Source: Aristolochia californica
Lineage: Eukaryota; Streptophyta; Magnoliopsida; Piperales; Aristolochiaceae
Length of the DNA: 64,000 nucleotides
Assembly (NCBI GenBank): GCA_029961685.1
Contig: JARWKL010000056.1
Location: 1 to 64,000, forward strand
Direction: 5' to 3'
Below the pieces are notes generated by a model, which was not told the DNA's origin, did not search any database, and saw only the letters and a list, made by a program, of their open reading frames with translations. Every line of letters starts with the position of its first letter. Within the stretch, counting starts at the first letter, position 1. Shown here in pieces: positions 7,956 through 21,188 of this stretch. The translations under genes and the position numbers were made by a program.

Positions 7956-10607
7956 GTGTTTTAAAAATGGATATGCAAGCTTGAAACATGTTAAAGATGC
8001 AAATGGCCTATGGATCCAAAGCTTTTAAAGAGAATAACATACGCTCATTAAATTATCTAGTGAACGTGCGGTGGGATATTTACCAGAGTCAAACAAGCCA
8101 TTATTTTGCCCGTTTGCAAAAAGCTGACCTAACAATCATAGATGATTGTAAAGTGATTTTTCATTCGTAACGGGATGTATTATTGTAAGAAATGACTTAC
8201 GGGTTGGGAGTCAACACTCAATTAAAAATCCCCCGCCTCCCCCTTTTCCCGACGATTGCAAAACCTGAGAACTAAAAACTGAAAAGACCTCACAATCCTG
8301 AAAAATCATAGACACTCTTTGGAATTATATCTCTCCACATTTGTGCATTGTGCATCTCCATTTTAGATGTACACTTTTTTATTAAATCAAAATTTCTAGT
8401 TTTTCGTTCTCCCTTCATGCCATAAACAAAAAAAAGGTAAATAGATCACAAAAAAAAATGTAAATTTTAGAGTTTATGTATGGGAAAAAATGTAAGTAAT
8501 GAAAATTTATTCACACACCACAACTGAACACAAAATTTTGTTATCCAAGTTTGGGAAATTCCACTAGTTCAACCCTAATAGCTTGAAATTTAACAAAAAA
8601 GAGAACTCTTCTAGACGTGTTTTAAAATGGATATGCATGCTTGAAACATGTTAAAGTTGAAAATGACCTATGGATCCAAAGCTTTTAATGAGAATAACAA
8701 ACACTCATTAAATTCAGAAGTGAACGTGCGGCGGGATATTTACCTAACAAGCCATTATTTTGTCCGTTTTCAAAAAGCTGACCTAACAATCATAGATGAT
8801 TGTAATGTGATTTATTGTGAGTAACGGGCTATATTTTTGTAAGAAATGACATACGGAACGGGAGTCAACAGTCAGTTAAAAACACCACACCTCCTCGTTT
8901 TCCCGACGATTGCAAATCCTGAGATACAAAAACTAAAAAGATCTAAATTACAAACACTCATTGGAATTATCTCTCTCTTCATTTGTGCACTGTGCGTCTC
9001 CATTTTAGATGTACACTTTTTTCTTGAATCAAAACTTTGAGTTTTCGCTCTCCCTTCATCCCGTAAACCAAAAAAGGAAAATAGATCACAGCAAAATGAA
9101 AATTTTTGAGTTTATGTATGGTAAAATTTTAAAACAATAACAAATGTAAGTAAAGAAAATTTATTAACACACCAAAAATTAACACAAAACTTTTGTTATC
9201 CAAGTTTGGGAAATTCCACTAGTTCAACCCTAATAGCTTGGAATTTTACAAGAAAGAGATTTGTTCCACACGTGTTTTAAAAATGGATATGCAAGCTTGA
9301 AACATGTTAAAGATGCAAATGACCTATGGATCCAAAGCTTTTAAAGAGAATAACAAACACTCATTAAATTCTCAATGAACGTGCGGTGGGATATTTACCA
9401 GAATCAAACTAGCCATTATTTTGCCCGTTCACAAAAAGCTTACCTAACAATCATAGATGATTGTAAAGTGATTTATCATCCGTAACGGGCTATATTTTTG
9501 TAAGAAATGACTTACGGATTGGGAGTCAACACTCAGTTAAAAACACCCCGCCTCCCCCTTTTCCCGAAGATTGTAAAACCTGAGATATAAAAACTAAAAA
9601 GAGCTTAAATTCCCTAAAAATTACAGACACTCATTGGAATTATCTCTCTCTTCATTTGTGCACTGTGCGTCTCCATTTTAGATGTACACTTTTTTCTTAA
9701 ATCAAAACTTTGAGTTTTCACTCTCCCTTGATCCCGTAAACAAAAAAAGGCAAATAGATCACAGCAAAATGAAAATTTTTGAGTTTATGTATGGAAAAAT
9801 TTTAAAACAATAACAAATGTAAGTTAAGAAAATTTATTCACACACCAAAAATTAACACAAAACTTTTGTTATCCAAGTTTGGGAAATTCCACTAGTCCAA
9901 CCCTAATAGCTTGGAATTTTACAAGAAAGTGATTTGTTCCACACGTGTTTTAAAAATGGATATGCAAGCTTGAAACATGTTAAAGATGCAAATGACCTAT
10001 GGATCCAAATCTTTTAAAGAGAATAACAAACACTCATTAAATTATCAATGAACGTGCGGTGGGATATTTACCAGAATCAAACTAGCCATTATTTTGCAAG
10101 TTCACAAAAAGCTTACCGAACAATCATAGATGATTGTAAAGTGATTTATCATCCGTAACGGGCTATATTTTTGTAAGAAATGACTTACGGATTGGGAGTC
10201 AACACTCAGTTAAAAACACCCCGCCTCCCCATTTTCCCGAAGATTGTAAAACCTGAGATATAAAAACTAAAAAAAGCTTAAATTCCCTAAAAATTACAGA
10301 CACTCATTGGAATTATCTCTCTCTACATTTGTGCACCGTCCATCTCCATTTTAGATGTACACTTTTTTCTTAAATCAAAACTTTGAGTTTTCTCTCTCCC
10401 TTCATCCCGTAAACAAAAAAAGGCAAATATATCACAGCAAAATGAAAATTTTTGAGTTTATGTATGGAAACAATAACAAATGTAAGTAAAGAAAACTTAT
10501 TCACACACCAAAAATTAACACAAAACTTTTGTTATCCAAGTTTGGGAAATTCCACTTGTTCAACCCTAATAGCTCGGAATTTTACAAGAAAGAGATTTGT
10601 TCCACAC
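7956..10607 (+). repeat. HOR unit 4 (2652 bp, intermediate type)
   Basis: Monomers: A 7956-8616, B 8617-9271, C 9272-9944, D 9945-10607. B has only the first conversion patch (8960-9016) and keeps the ancestral CTTGAATC and CTTCATCCCGTAAACC downstream. C keeps the ancestral 5' variants (AAATTCTCAATG, GCCCGTTC, ACCTAAC). Private changes are T at 8816, C at 8859, T at 10010 (destroying the HindIII site: CCAAATCTTTT) and A at 10098. It joins old and new features and records the order of events. Confidence 0.96.
8960..9016 (+). other. Single-patch conversion tract in unit 4 monomer B
   Basis: This B has the first C-type patch only (minimum 57 bp). Downstream it returns to the ancestral B sequence: CTTGAATC, CTTCATCCCG, AAACCAAAAAAGG. 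It is either the first step towards the state in unit 3, or a recombinant between the old and new forms. Confidence 0.75.
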
Positions 10608-13258
10608 GTGTTTTAAAAATGGATATGCAAGCTTGAAACATGTTAAAGATGCAAATGGCCTATGGATCCAAAGCTTTTAAAGAGAATAACATACGCTCAT
10701 TAAATTATCTAGTGAACGTGCGGTGGGATATTTACCAGAGTCAAACAAGCCATTATTTTGCCCGTTTGCAAAAAGCTGACCTAACAATCATAGATGATTG
10801 TAAAGTGATTTTTCATTCGTAACGGGATGTATTATTGTAAGAAATGACTTACGGGTTGGGAGTCAACACTCAATTAAAAATCCCCCGCCTCCCCCTTTTC
10901 CCGACGATTGCAAAACCTGAGAACTAAAAACTGAAAAGACCTCACAATCCTGAAAAATCATAGACACTCTTTGGAATTATATCTCTCCACATTTGTGCAT
11001 TGTGCATCTCCATTTTAGATGTACACTTTTTTATTAAATCAAAATTTCTAGTTTTTCGTTCTCCCTTCATGCCATAAACAAAAAAAAGGTAAATAGATCA
11101 CAAAAAAAAATGTAAATTTTAGAGTTTATGTATGGGAAAAAATGTAAGTAATGAAAATTTATTCACACACCACAACTGAACACAAAATTTTGTTATCCAA
11201 TTTTGGGAAATTCCACTAGTTCAACCCTAATAGCTTGAAATTTAACAAAAAAGAGAACTCTTCTAGACGTGTTTTAAAATGGATATGCATGCTTGAAACA
11301 TGTTAAAGTTGAAAATGACCTATGGATCCAAAGCTTTTAATGAGAATAACAAACACTCATTAAATTCAGAAGTGAACGTGCGGCGGGATATTTACCTAAC
11401 AAGCCATTATTTTGTCCGTTTTCAAAAAGCTGACCTAACAATCATAGATGATTGTAATGTGATTTATCGTGAGTAACGGGCTATATTTTTGTAAGAAATG
11501 ACATACGGAATGGGAGTCAACAGTCAGTTAAAAACACCACACCTCCTCGTTTTCCCGACGATTGCAAATCCTGAGATACAAAAACTAAAAAGATCTAAAT
11601 TACAAACACTCATTGGAATTATCTCTCTCTTCATTTGTGCACTGTGCGTCTCCATTTTAGATGTACACTTTTTTCTTAAATCAAAACTTTGAGTTTTCGC
11701 TCTCCCTTGATCCCGTAAACAAAAAAAGGCAAATAGATCACAGCAAAATGAAAATTTTTGAGTTTATGTATGGTAAAATTTTAAAACAATAACAAATGTA
11801 AGTAAAGAAAATTTATTAACACACCAAAAATTAACACAAAACTTTTGTTATCCAAGTTTGGGAAATTCCACTAGTTCAGCCCTAATAGCTTGGAATTTTA
11901 CAAGAAAGAGATTTGTTCCACACGTGTTTTAAAAATGGATATGCAAGCTTGAAACATGTTAAAGATGCAAATGACCTATGGATCCAAAGCTTTTAAAGAG
12001 AATAACAAACACTCATTAAATTATCAATGAACGTGCGGTGGGATATTTACCAGAATCAAACTAGCCATTATTTTGCCAGTTCACAAAAAGCTTACCGAAC
12101 AATCATAGATGATTGTAAAGTGATTTATCATCCGTAACGGGCTATATTTTTGTAAGAAATGACTTACGGATTGGGAGTCAACACTCAGTTAAAAACACCC
12201 CGCCTCCCCCTTTTCCCGAAGATTGTAAAACCTGAGATATAAAAACTAAAAAGAGCTTAAATTCCCTAAAAATTACAGACACTCATTGGAATTATCTCTC
12301 TCTTCATTTGTGCACTGTGCGTCTCCATTTTAGATGTACACTTTTTTCTTAAATCAAAACTTTGAGTTTTCACTCTCCCTTGATCCCGTAAACAAAAAAA
12401 GGCAAATAGTCACAGCAAAATGAAAATTTTTGAGTTTATGTATGGAAATATTTTAAAACAATAACAAATGTAAGTTAAGAAAATTTATTCACACACCAAA
12501 AATTAACACAAAACTTTTGTTATCCAAGTTTGGGAAATTCCACTAGTCCAACCCTAATAGCTTGGAATTTTACAAGAAAGTGATTTGTTCCACACGTGTT
12601 TTAAAAATGGATATGCAAGCTTGAAACATGTTAAAGATGCAAATGACCTATGGATCCAAAGCTTTTAAAGAGAATAACAAACACTCATTAAATTATCAAT
12701 GAACGTGCGGTGGGATATTTACCAGAATCAAACTAGCCATTATTTTGCCAGTTCACAAAAAGCTTACCGAACAATCATAGATGATTGTAAAGTGATTTAT
12801 CATCCGTAACGGGCTATATTTTTGTAAGAAATGACTTACGGATTGGGAGTCAACACTCAGTTGAAAACACCCCGCCTCCCCATTTTCCCGAAGATTGTAA
12901 AACCTGAGATATAAAAACTAAAAAAAGCTTAAATTCCCTAAAAATTACAGACACTCATTGGAATTATCTCTCTCTACATTTGTGCACCGTCCATCTCCAT
13001 TTTAGATGTACACTTTTTTCTTAAATCAAAACTTTGAGTTTTCTCTCTCCCTTCATCCCGTAAACAAAAAAAGGCAAATATATCACAGCAAAATGAAAAT
13101 TTTTGAGTTTATGTATGGAAACAATAACAAATGTAAGTAAAGAAAACTTATTCACACACCAAAAATTAACACAAAACTTTTGTTATCCAAGTTTGGGAAA
13201 TTCCACTTGTTCAACCCTAATAGCTCGGAATTTTACAAGAAAGAGATTTGTTCCACAC
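10608..13258 (+). repeat. HOR unit 5 (2651 bp, twin of unit 3)
   Basis: Monomers: A 10608-11268, B 11269-11923, C 11924-12595 (672 bp), D 12596-13258. It shares with unit 3 CCAATTTTGGG in A, the double B patch, the 1-bp loss in C (AAATAGTCACAGC) and GGAAATATTTT. It lacks the two private D changes of unit 3, so those arose after the two units separated. Confidence 0.96.
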
Positions 13259-15898
13259 GTGTTTTAAAAATGGATATGCAAGCTTGAAACATGTTAAAGA
13301 TGCAAATGGCCTATGGATCCAAAGCTTTTAAAGAGAATAACATACGCTCATTAAATTATCTAGTGAACGTGCGGTGGGATATTTACCAGAGTCAAACAAG
13401 CCATTATTTTGCCCGTTTGCAAAAAGCTGACCTAACAATCATAGATGATTGTAAAGTGATTTTTCATTCGTAACGGGATGTATTATTGTAAGAAATGACT
13501 TACGGGTTGGGAGTCAACACTCAATTAAAAATCCCCCGCCTCCCCCTTTTCCCGACGATTGCAAAACCTGAGAACTAAAAACTGAAAAGACCTCACAATC
13601 CTGAAAAATCATAGACACTCTTTGGAATTATATCTCTCCACATTTGTGCATTGTGCATCTCCATTTTAGATGTACACTTTTTTATTAAATCAAAATTTCT
13701 AGTTTTTCGTTCTCCCTTCATGCCATAAACAAAAAAAAGGTAAATAGATCACAAAAAAAAATGTAAATTTTAGAGTTTATGTATGGGAAAAAATGTAAGT
13801 AATGAAAATTTATTCACACACCACAACTGAACACAAAATTTTGTTATCCAAGTTTGGGAAATTCCACTAGTTCAACCCTAATAGCTTGAAATTTAACAAA
13901 AAAGAGAACTCTTCTAGACGTGTTTTAAAATGGATATGCATGCTTGAAACATGTTAAAGTTGAAAATGACCTATGGATCCAAAGCTTTTAATGAGAATAA
14001 CAAACACTCATTAAATTCAGAAGTGAACGTGCGGCGGGATATTTACCTAACAAGCCATTATTTTGTCCGTTTTCAAAAATCTGACCTAACAATCATAGAT
14101 GATTGTAATGTGATTTATCGTGAGTAACGGGCTATATTTTTGTAAGAAATGACATACGGAATGGGAGTCAACAGTCAGTTAAAAACACCACACCTCCTCG
14201 TTTTCCCGACGATTGCAAATCCTGAGATACAAAAACTAAAAAGATCTAAATTACAAACACTCATTGGAATTATCTCTCTCTTCATTTGTGCACTGTGCGT
14301 CTCCATTTTAGATGTACACTTTTTTCTTAAATCAAAACTTTGAGTTTTCGCTCTCCCTTGATCCCGTAAACAAAAAAAGGCAAATAGATCACAGCAAAAT
14401 GAAAATTTTTGAGTTTATGTATGGTAAAATTTTAAAACAATAACAAATGTAAGTAAAGAAAATTTATTAACACACCAAAAATTAACACAAAACTTTTGTT
14501 ATCCAAGTTTGGGAAATTCCACTAGTTCAGCCCTAATAGCTTGGAATTTTACAAGAAAGAGATTTGTTCCACACGTGTTTTAAAAATGGATATGCAAGCT
14601 TGAAACATGTTAAAGATGCAAATGACCTATGGATCCAAAGCTTTTAAAGAGAATAACAAACACTCATTAAATTATCAATGAACGTGCGGTGGGATATTTA
14701 CCAGAATCAAACTAGCCATTATTTTGCCAGTTCACAAAAAGCTTACCGAACAATCATAGATGATTGTAAAGTGATTTATCATCCGTAACGGGCTATATTT
14801 TTGTAAGAAATGACTTACGGATTGGGAGTCAACACTCAGTTAAAAACACCCCCCGCCTCCCCCTTTTCCCGAAGATTGTAAAACCTGAGATATAAAAACT
14901 AAAAAGAGCTTAAATTCCCTAAAAATTACAGACACTCATTGGAATTATCTCTCTCTTCATTTGTGCACTGTGCGTCTCCATTTTAGATGTACACTTTTTT
15001 CTTAAATCAAAACTTTGAGTTTTCACTCTCCCTTGATCCCGTAAACAAAAAAAGGCAAAATGAAAATTTTTGAGTTTATGTATGGAAAAATTTTAAAACA
15101 ATAACAAATGTAAGTTAAGAAAATTTATTCACACACCAAAAATTAACACAAAACTTTTGTTATCCAAGTTTGGGAAATTCCACTAGTCCAACCCTAATAG
15201 CTTGGAATTTTACAAGAAAGTGATTTGTTCCACACGTGTTTTAAAAATGGATATGCAAGCTTGAAACATGTTAAAGATGCAAATGACCTATGGATCCAAA
15301 GCTTTTAAAGAGAATAACAAACACTCATTAAATTATCAATGAACGTGCGGTGGGATATTTACCAGAATCAAACTAGCCATTATTTTGCCAGTTCACAAAA
15401 AGCTTACCGAACAATCATAGATGATTGTAAAGTGATTTATCATCCGTAACGGGCTATATTTTTGTAAGAAATGACTTACGGATTGGGAGTCAACACTCAG
15501 TTGAAAACACCCCGCCTCCCCATTTTCCCGAAGATTGTAAAACCTGAGATATAAAAACTAAAAAAAGCTTAAATTCCCTAAAAATTACAGACACTCATTG
15601 GAATTATCTCTCTCTACATTTGTGCACCGTCCATCTCCATTTTAGATGTACACTTTTTTCTTAAATCAAAACTTTGAGTTTTCTCTCTCCCTTCATCCCG
15701 TAAACAAAAAAAGGCAAATATATCACAGCAAAATGAAAATTTTTGAGTTTATGTATGGAAACAATAACAAATGTAAGTAAAGAAAACTTATTCACACACC
15801 AAAAATTAACACAAAACTTTTGTTATCCAAGTTTGGGAAATTCCACTTGTTCAACCCTAATAGCTCGGAATTTTACAAGAAAGAGATTTGTTCCACAC
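13259..15898 (+). repeat. HOR unit 6 (2640 bp, transitional to type P)
   Basis: Monomers: A 13259-13919, B 13920-14574, C 14575-15235 (661 bp), D 15236-15898. C has the 14-bp deletion of type P (junction GCAAA at 15055-15059) but not the linked P point markers. It also has a private gain of two C in a C-run (14849-14854). B has a private T at 14080. B still reads GATTTATCGTGAG, while units 7-24 read GATTTACCGTGAG. Confidence 0.96.
15055..15059 (+). other. 14-bp deletion junction in monomer C (founder of type P)
   Basis: Intact C reads GGCAAATAGATCACAGCAAAATG. Here it reads GGCAAAATG. The 14 missing bases run from one GCAAA to the next, leaving a single GCAAA, as expected for replication slippage or microhomology-mediated repair. 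The same junction is found in units 7, 9, 10, 11, 14 and 16 (for example 17693-17697 and 22983-22987). Confidence 0.85.
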
Positions 15899-18536
15899 GT
15901 GTTTTAAAAATGGATATGCAAGCTTGAAACATGTTAAAGATGCAAATGGCCTATGGATCCAAAGCTTTTAAAGAGAATAACATACGCTCATTAAATTATC
16001 TAGTGAACGTGCGGTGGGATATTTACCAGAGTCAAACAAGCCATTATTTTGCCCGTTTGCAAAAAGCTGACCTAACAATCATAGATGATTGTAAAGTGAT
16101 TTTTCATTCGTAACGGGATGTATTATTGTAAGAAATGACTTACGGGTTGGGAGTCAACACTCAATTAAAAATCCCCCGCCTCCCCCTTTTCCCGACGATT
16201 GCAAAACCTGAGAACTAAAAACTGAAAAGACCTCACAATCCTGAAAAATCATAGACACTCTTTGGAATTATATCTCTCCACATTTGTGCATTGTGCATCT
16301 CCATTTTAGATGTACACTTTTTTATTAAATCAAAATTTCTAGTTTTTCGTTCTCCCTTCATGCCATAAACAAAAAAAAGGTAAATAGATCACAAAAAAAA
16401 ATGTAAATTTTAGAGTTTATGTATGGGAAAAAATGTAAGTAATGAAAATTTATTCACACACCACAACTGAACACAAAATTTTGTTATCCAAGTTTGGGAA
16501 ATTCCACTAGTTCAACCCTAATAGCTTGAAATTTAACAAAAAAGAGAACTCTTCTAGACGTGTTTTAAAATGGATATGCATGCTTGAAACATGTTAAAGT
16601 TGAAAATGACCTATGGATCCAAAGCTTTTAATGAGAATAACAAACACTCATTAAATTCAGAAGTGAACGTGCGGCGGGATATTTACCTAACAAGCCATTA
16701 TTTTGTCCGTTTTCAAAAAGCTGACCTAACAATCATAGATGATTGTAATGTGATTTACCGTGAGTAACGGGCTATATTTTTGTAAGAAATGACATACGGA
16801 ATGGGAGTCAACAGTCAGTTAAAAACACCACACCTCCTCGTTTTCCCGACGATTGCAAATCCTGAGATACAAAAACTAAAAAGATCTAAATTACAAACAC
16901 TCATTGGAATTATCTCTCTCTTCATTTGTGCACTGTGCGTCTCCATGTTAGATGTACACTTTTTTCTTAAATCAAAACTTTGAGTTTTCGCTCTCCCTTG
17001 ATCCCGTAAACAAAAAAAGGCAAATAGATCACAGCAAAATGAAAATTTTTGAGTTTATGTATGGTAAAATTTTAAAACAATAACAAATGTAAGTAAAGAA
17101 AATTTATTAACACACCAAAAATTAACACAAAACTTTTGTTATCCAAGTTTGGGAAATTCCACTAGTTCAGCCCTAATAGCTTGGAATTTTACAAGAAAGA
17201 GATTTGTTCCACACGTGTTTTAAAAATGGATATGCAAGCTTGAAACATGTTAAAGATGCAAATGACCTATGGATCCAAAGCTTTTAAAGAGAATAACAAA
17301 CACTCATTAAATTATCAATGAACGTGCGGTGGGATATTTACCAGAATCAAACTAGCCATTATTTTGCCAGTTCACAAAAAGCTTACCGAACAATCATAGA
17401 TGATTGTAAAGTGATTTATCATCCGTAACGGGCTATATTTTTGTAAGAAATTACTTACGGATTGGGAGTCAACACTCAGTTAAAAACACCCCGCCTCCCC
17501 CTTTTCCCGAAGATTGTAAAACCTGAGATATAAAAACTAAAAAGAGCTTAAATTCCCTAAAAATTACAGACACTCATTGGAATTATCTCTCTCTTCATTT
17601 GTGCACTGTGCGTCTCCATTTTAGATGTACACTTTTTTCTTAAATCAAAACTTTGAGTTTTCACTCTCCCTTGATCCCGTAAACAAAAAAAGGCAAAATG
17701 AAAATTTTTGAGTTTATGTATGGAAAAATTTTAAAACAATAACAAATGTAAGTTAAGAAAATTTATTCACACACCAAAAATTAACACAAAACTTTTGTTA
17801 TCCAAGTTTGGGAAATTCCACTAGTCCAACCCTAATAGCTTGGAATTTTACAAGAAAGTGATTTGTTCCACACGTGTTTTAAAAATGGATATGCAAGCTT
17901 GAAACATGTTAAAGATGCAAATGACCTATGGATCCAAAGCTTTTAAAGAGAATAACAAACACTCATTAAATTATCAATGAACGTGCGGTGGGATATTTAC
18001 CAGAATCAAACTAGCCATTATTTTGCCAGTTCACAAAAAGCTTACCGAACAATCATAGATGATTGTAAAGTGATTTATCATCCGTAACGGGCTATATTTT
18101 TGTAAGAAATGACTTACGGATTGGGAGTCAACACTCAGTTGAAAACACCCCGCCTCCCCATTTTCCCGAAGATTGTAAAACCTGAGATATAAAAACTAAA
18201 AAAAGCTTAAATTCCCTAAAAATTACAGACACTCATTGGAATTATCTCTCTCTACATTTGTGCACCGTCCATCTCCATTTTAGATGTACACTTTTTTCTT
18301 AAATCAAAACTTTGAGTTTTCTCTCTCCCTTCATCCCGTAAACAAAAAAAGGCAAATATATCACAGCAAAATGAAAATTTTTGAGTTTATGTATGGAAAC
18401 AATAACAAATGTAAGTAAAGAAAACTTATTCACACACCAAAAATTAACACAAAACTTTTGTTATCCAAGTTTGGGAAATTCCACTTGTTCAACCCTAATA
18501 GCTCGGAATTTTACAAGAAAGAGATTTGTTCCACAC
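15899..18536 (+). repeat. HOR unit 7 (2638 bp, type P)
   Basis: Monomers: A 15899-16559, B 16560-17214, C 17215-17873 (659 bp), D 17874-18536. First type P unit. Three linked markers define the type: G at 16947 in B (CTCCATGTTAG), T at 17452 in C (GAAATTACTTACGG) and the 14-bp deletion in C (GCAAA junction 17693-17697). C at 16758 is shared with all later units. Confidence 0.96.
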
Positions 18537-21188
18537 GTGTTTTAAAAATGGATATGCAAGCTTGAAACATGTTAAAGATGCAAATGGCCTATGGATCCAA
18601 AGCTTTTAAAGAGAATAACATACGCTCATTAAATTATCTAGTGAACGTGCGGTGGGATATTTACCAGAGTCAAACAAGCCATTATTTTGCCCGTTTGCAA
18701 AAAGCTGACCTAACAATCATAGATGATTGTAAAGTGATTTTTCATTCGTAACGGGATGTATTATTGTAAGAAATGACTTACGGGTTGGGAGTCAACACTC
18801 AATTAAAAATCCCCCGCCTCCCCCTTTTCCCGACGATTGCAAAACCTGAGAACTAAAAACTGAAAAGACCTCACAATCCTGAAAAATCATAGACACTCTT
18901 TGGAATTATATCTCTCCACATTTGTGCATTGTGCATCTCCATTTTAGATGTACACTTTTTTATTAAATCAAAATTTCTAGTTTTTCGTTCTCCCTTCATG
19001 CCATAAACAAAAAAAAGGTAAATAGATCACAAAAAAAAATGTAAATTTTAGAGTTTATGTATGGGAAAAAATGTAAGTAATGAAAATTTATTCACACACC
19101 ACAACTGAACACAAAATTTTGTTATCCAAGTTTGGGAAATTCCACTAGTTCAACCCTAATAGCTTGAAATTTAACAAAAAAGAGAACTCTTCTAGACGTG
19201 TTTTAAAATGGATATGCATGCTTGAAACATGTTAAAGTTGAAAATGACCTATGGATCCAAAGCTTTTAATGAGAATAACAAACACTCATTAAATTCAGAA
19301 GTGAACGTGCGGCGGGATATTTACCTAACAAGCCATTATTTTGTCCGTTTTCAAAAAGCTGACCTAACAATCATAGATGATTGTAATGTGATTTACCGTG
19401 AGTAACGGGCTATATTTTTGTAAGAAATGACATACGGAATGGGAGTCAACAGTCAGTTAAAAACACCACACCTCCTCGTTTTCCCGACGATTGCAAATCC
19501 TGAGATACAAAAACTAAAAAGATCTAAATTACAAACACTCATTGGAATTATCTCTCTCTTCATTTGTGCACTGTGCGTCTCCATTTTAGATGTACACTTT
19601 TTTCTTAAATCAAAACTTTGAGTTTTCGCTCTCCCTTGATCCCGTAAACAAAAAAAGGCAAATAGATCACAGCAAAATGAAAATTTTTGAGTTTATGTAT
19701 GGTAAAATTTTAAAACAATAACAAATGTAAGTAAAGAAAATTTATTAACACACCAAAAATTAACACAAAACTTTTGTTATCCAAGTTTGGGAAATTCCAC
19801 TAGTTCAGCCCTAATAGCTTGGAATTTTACAAGAAAGAGATTTGTTCCACACGTGTTTTAAAAATGGATATGCAAGCTTGAAACATGTTAAAGATGCAAA
19901 TGACCTATGGATCCAAAGCTTTTAAAGAGAATAACAAACACTCATTAAATTATCAATGAACGTGCGGTGGGATATTTACCAGAATCAAACTAGCCATTAT
20001 TTTGCCAGTTCACAAAAAGCTTACCGAACAATCATAGATGATTGTAAAGTGATTTATCATCCGTAACGGGCTATATTTTTGTAAGAAATGACTTACGGAT
20101 TGGGAGTCAACACTCAGTTAAAAACACCCCGCCTCCCCCTTTTCCCGAAGATTGTAAAACCTGAGATATAAAAACTAAAAAGAGCTTAAATTCCCTAAAA
20201 ATTACAGACACTCATTGGAATTATCACTCTCTTCATTTGTGCACTGTGCGTCTCCATTTTAGATGTACACTTTTTTCTTAAATCAAAACTTTGAGTTTTC
20301 ACTCTCCCTTGATCCCGTAAACAAAAAAAGGCAAATAGATCACAGCAAAATGAAAATTTTTGAGTTTATGTATGGAAAAATTTTAAAACAATAACAAATG
20401 TAAGTTAAGAAAATTTATTCACACACCAAAAATTAACACAAAACTTTTGTTATCCAAGTTTGGGAAATTCCACTAGTCCAACCCTAATAGCTTGGAATTT
20501 TACAAGAAAGTGATTTGTTCCACACGTGTTTTAAAAATGGATATGCAAGCTTGAAACATGTTAAAGATGCAAATGACCTATGGATCCAAAGCTTTTAAAG
20601 AGAATAACAAACACTCATTAAATTATCAATGAACGTGCGGTGGGATATTTACCAGAATCAAACTAGCCATTATTTTGCCAGTTCACAAAAAGCTTACCGA
20701 ACAATCATAGATGATTGTAAAGTGATTTATCATCCGTAACGGGCTATATTTTTGTAAGAAATGACTTACGGATTGGGAGTCAACACTCAGTTGAAAACAC
20801 CCCGCCTCCCCATTTTCCCGAAGATTGTAAAACCTGAGATATAAAAACTAAAAAAAGCTTAAATTCCCTAAAAATTACAGACACTCATTGGAATTATCTC
20901 TCTCTACATTTGTGCACCGTCCATCTCCATTTTAGATGTACACTTTTTTCTTAAATCAAAACTTTGAGTTTTCTCTCTCCCTTCATCCCGTAAACAAAAA
21001 AAGGCAAATATATCACAGCAAAATGAAAATTTTTGAGTTTATGTATGGAAACAATAACAAATGTAAGTAAAGAAAACTTATTCACACACCAAAAATTAAC
21101 ACAAAACTTTTGTTATCCAAGTTTGGGAAATTCCACTTGTTCAACCCTAATAGCTCGGAATTTTACAAGAAAGAGATTTGTTCCACAC
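18537..21188 (+). repeat. HOR unit 8 (2652 bp, type Q)
   Basis: Monomers: A 18537-19197, B 19198-19852, C 19853-20525 (673 bp), D 20526-21188. First type Q unit. C has no deletion and reads GAAATGACTTACGG, with the Q marker A at 20226 (TTATCACTCTC). B has CTCCATTTTAG rather than the P variant. Confidence 0.96.
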
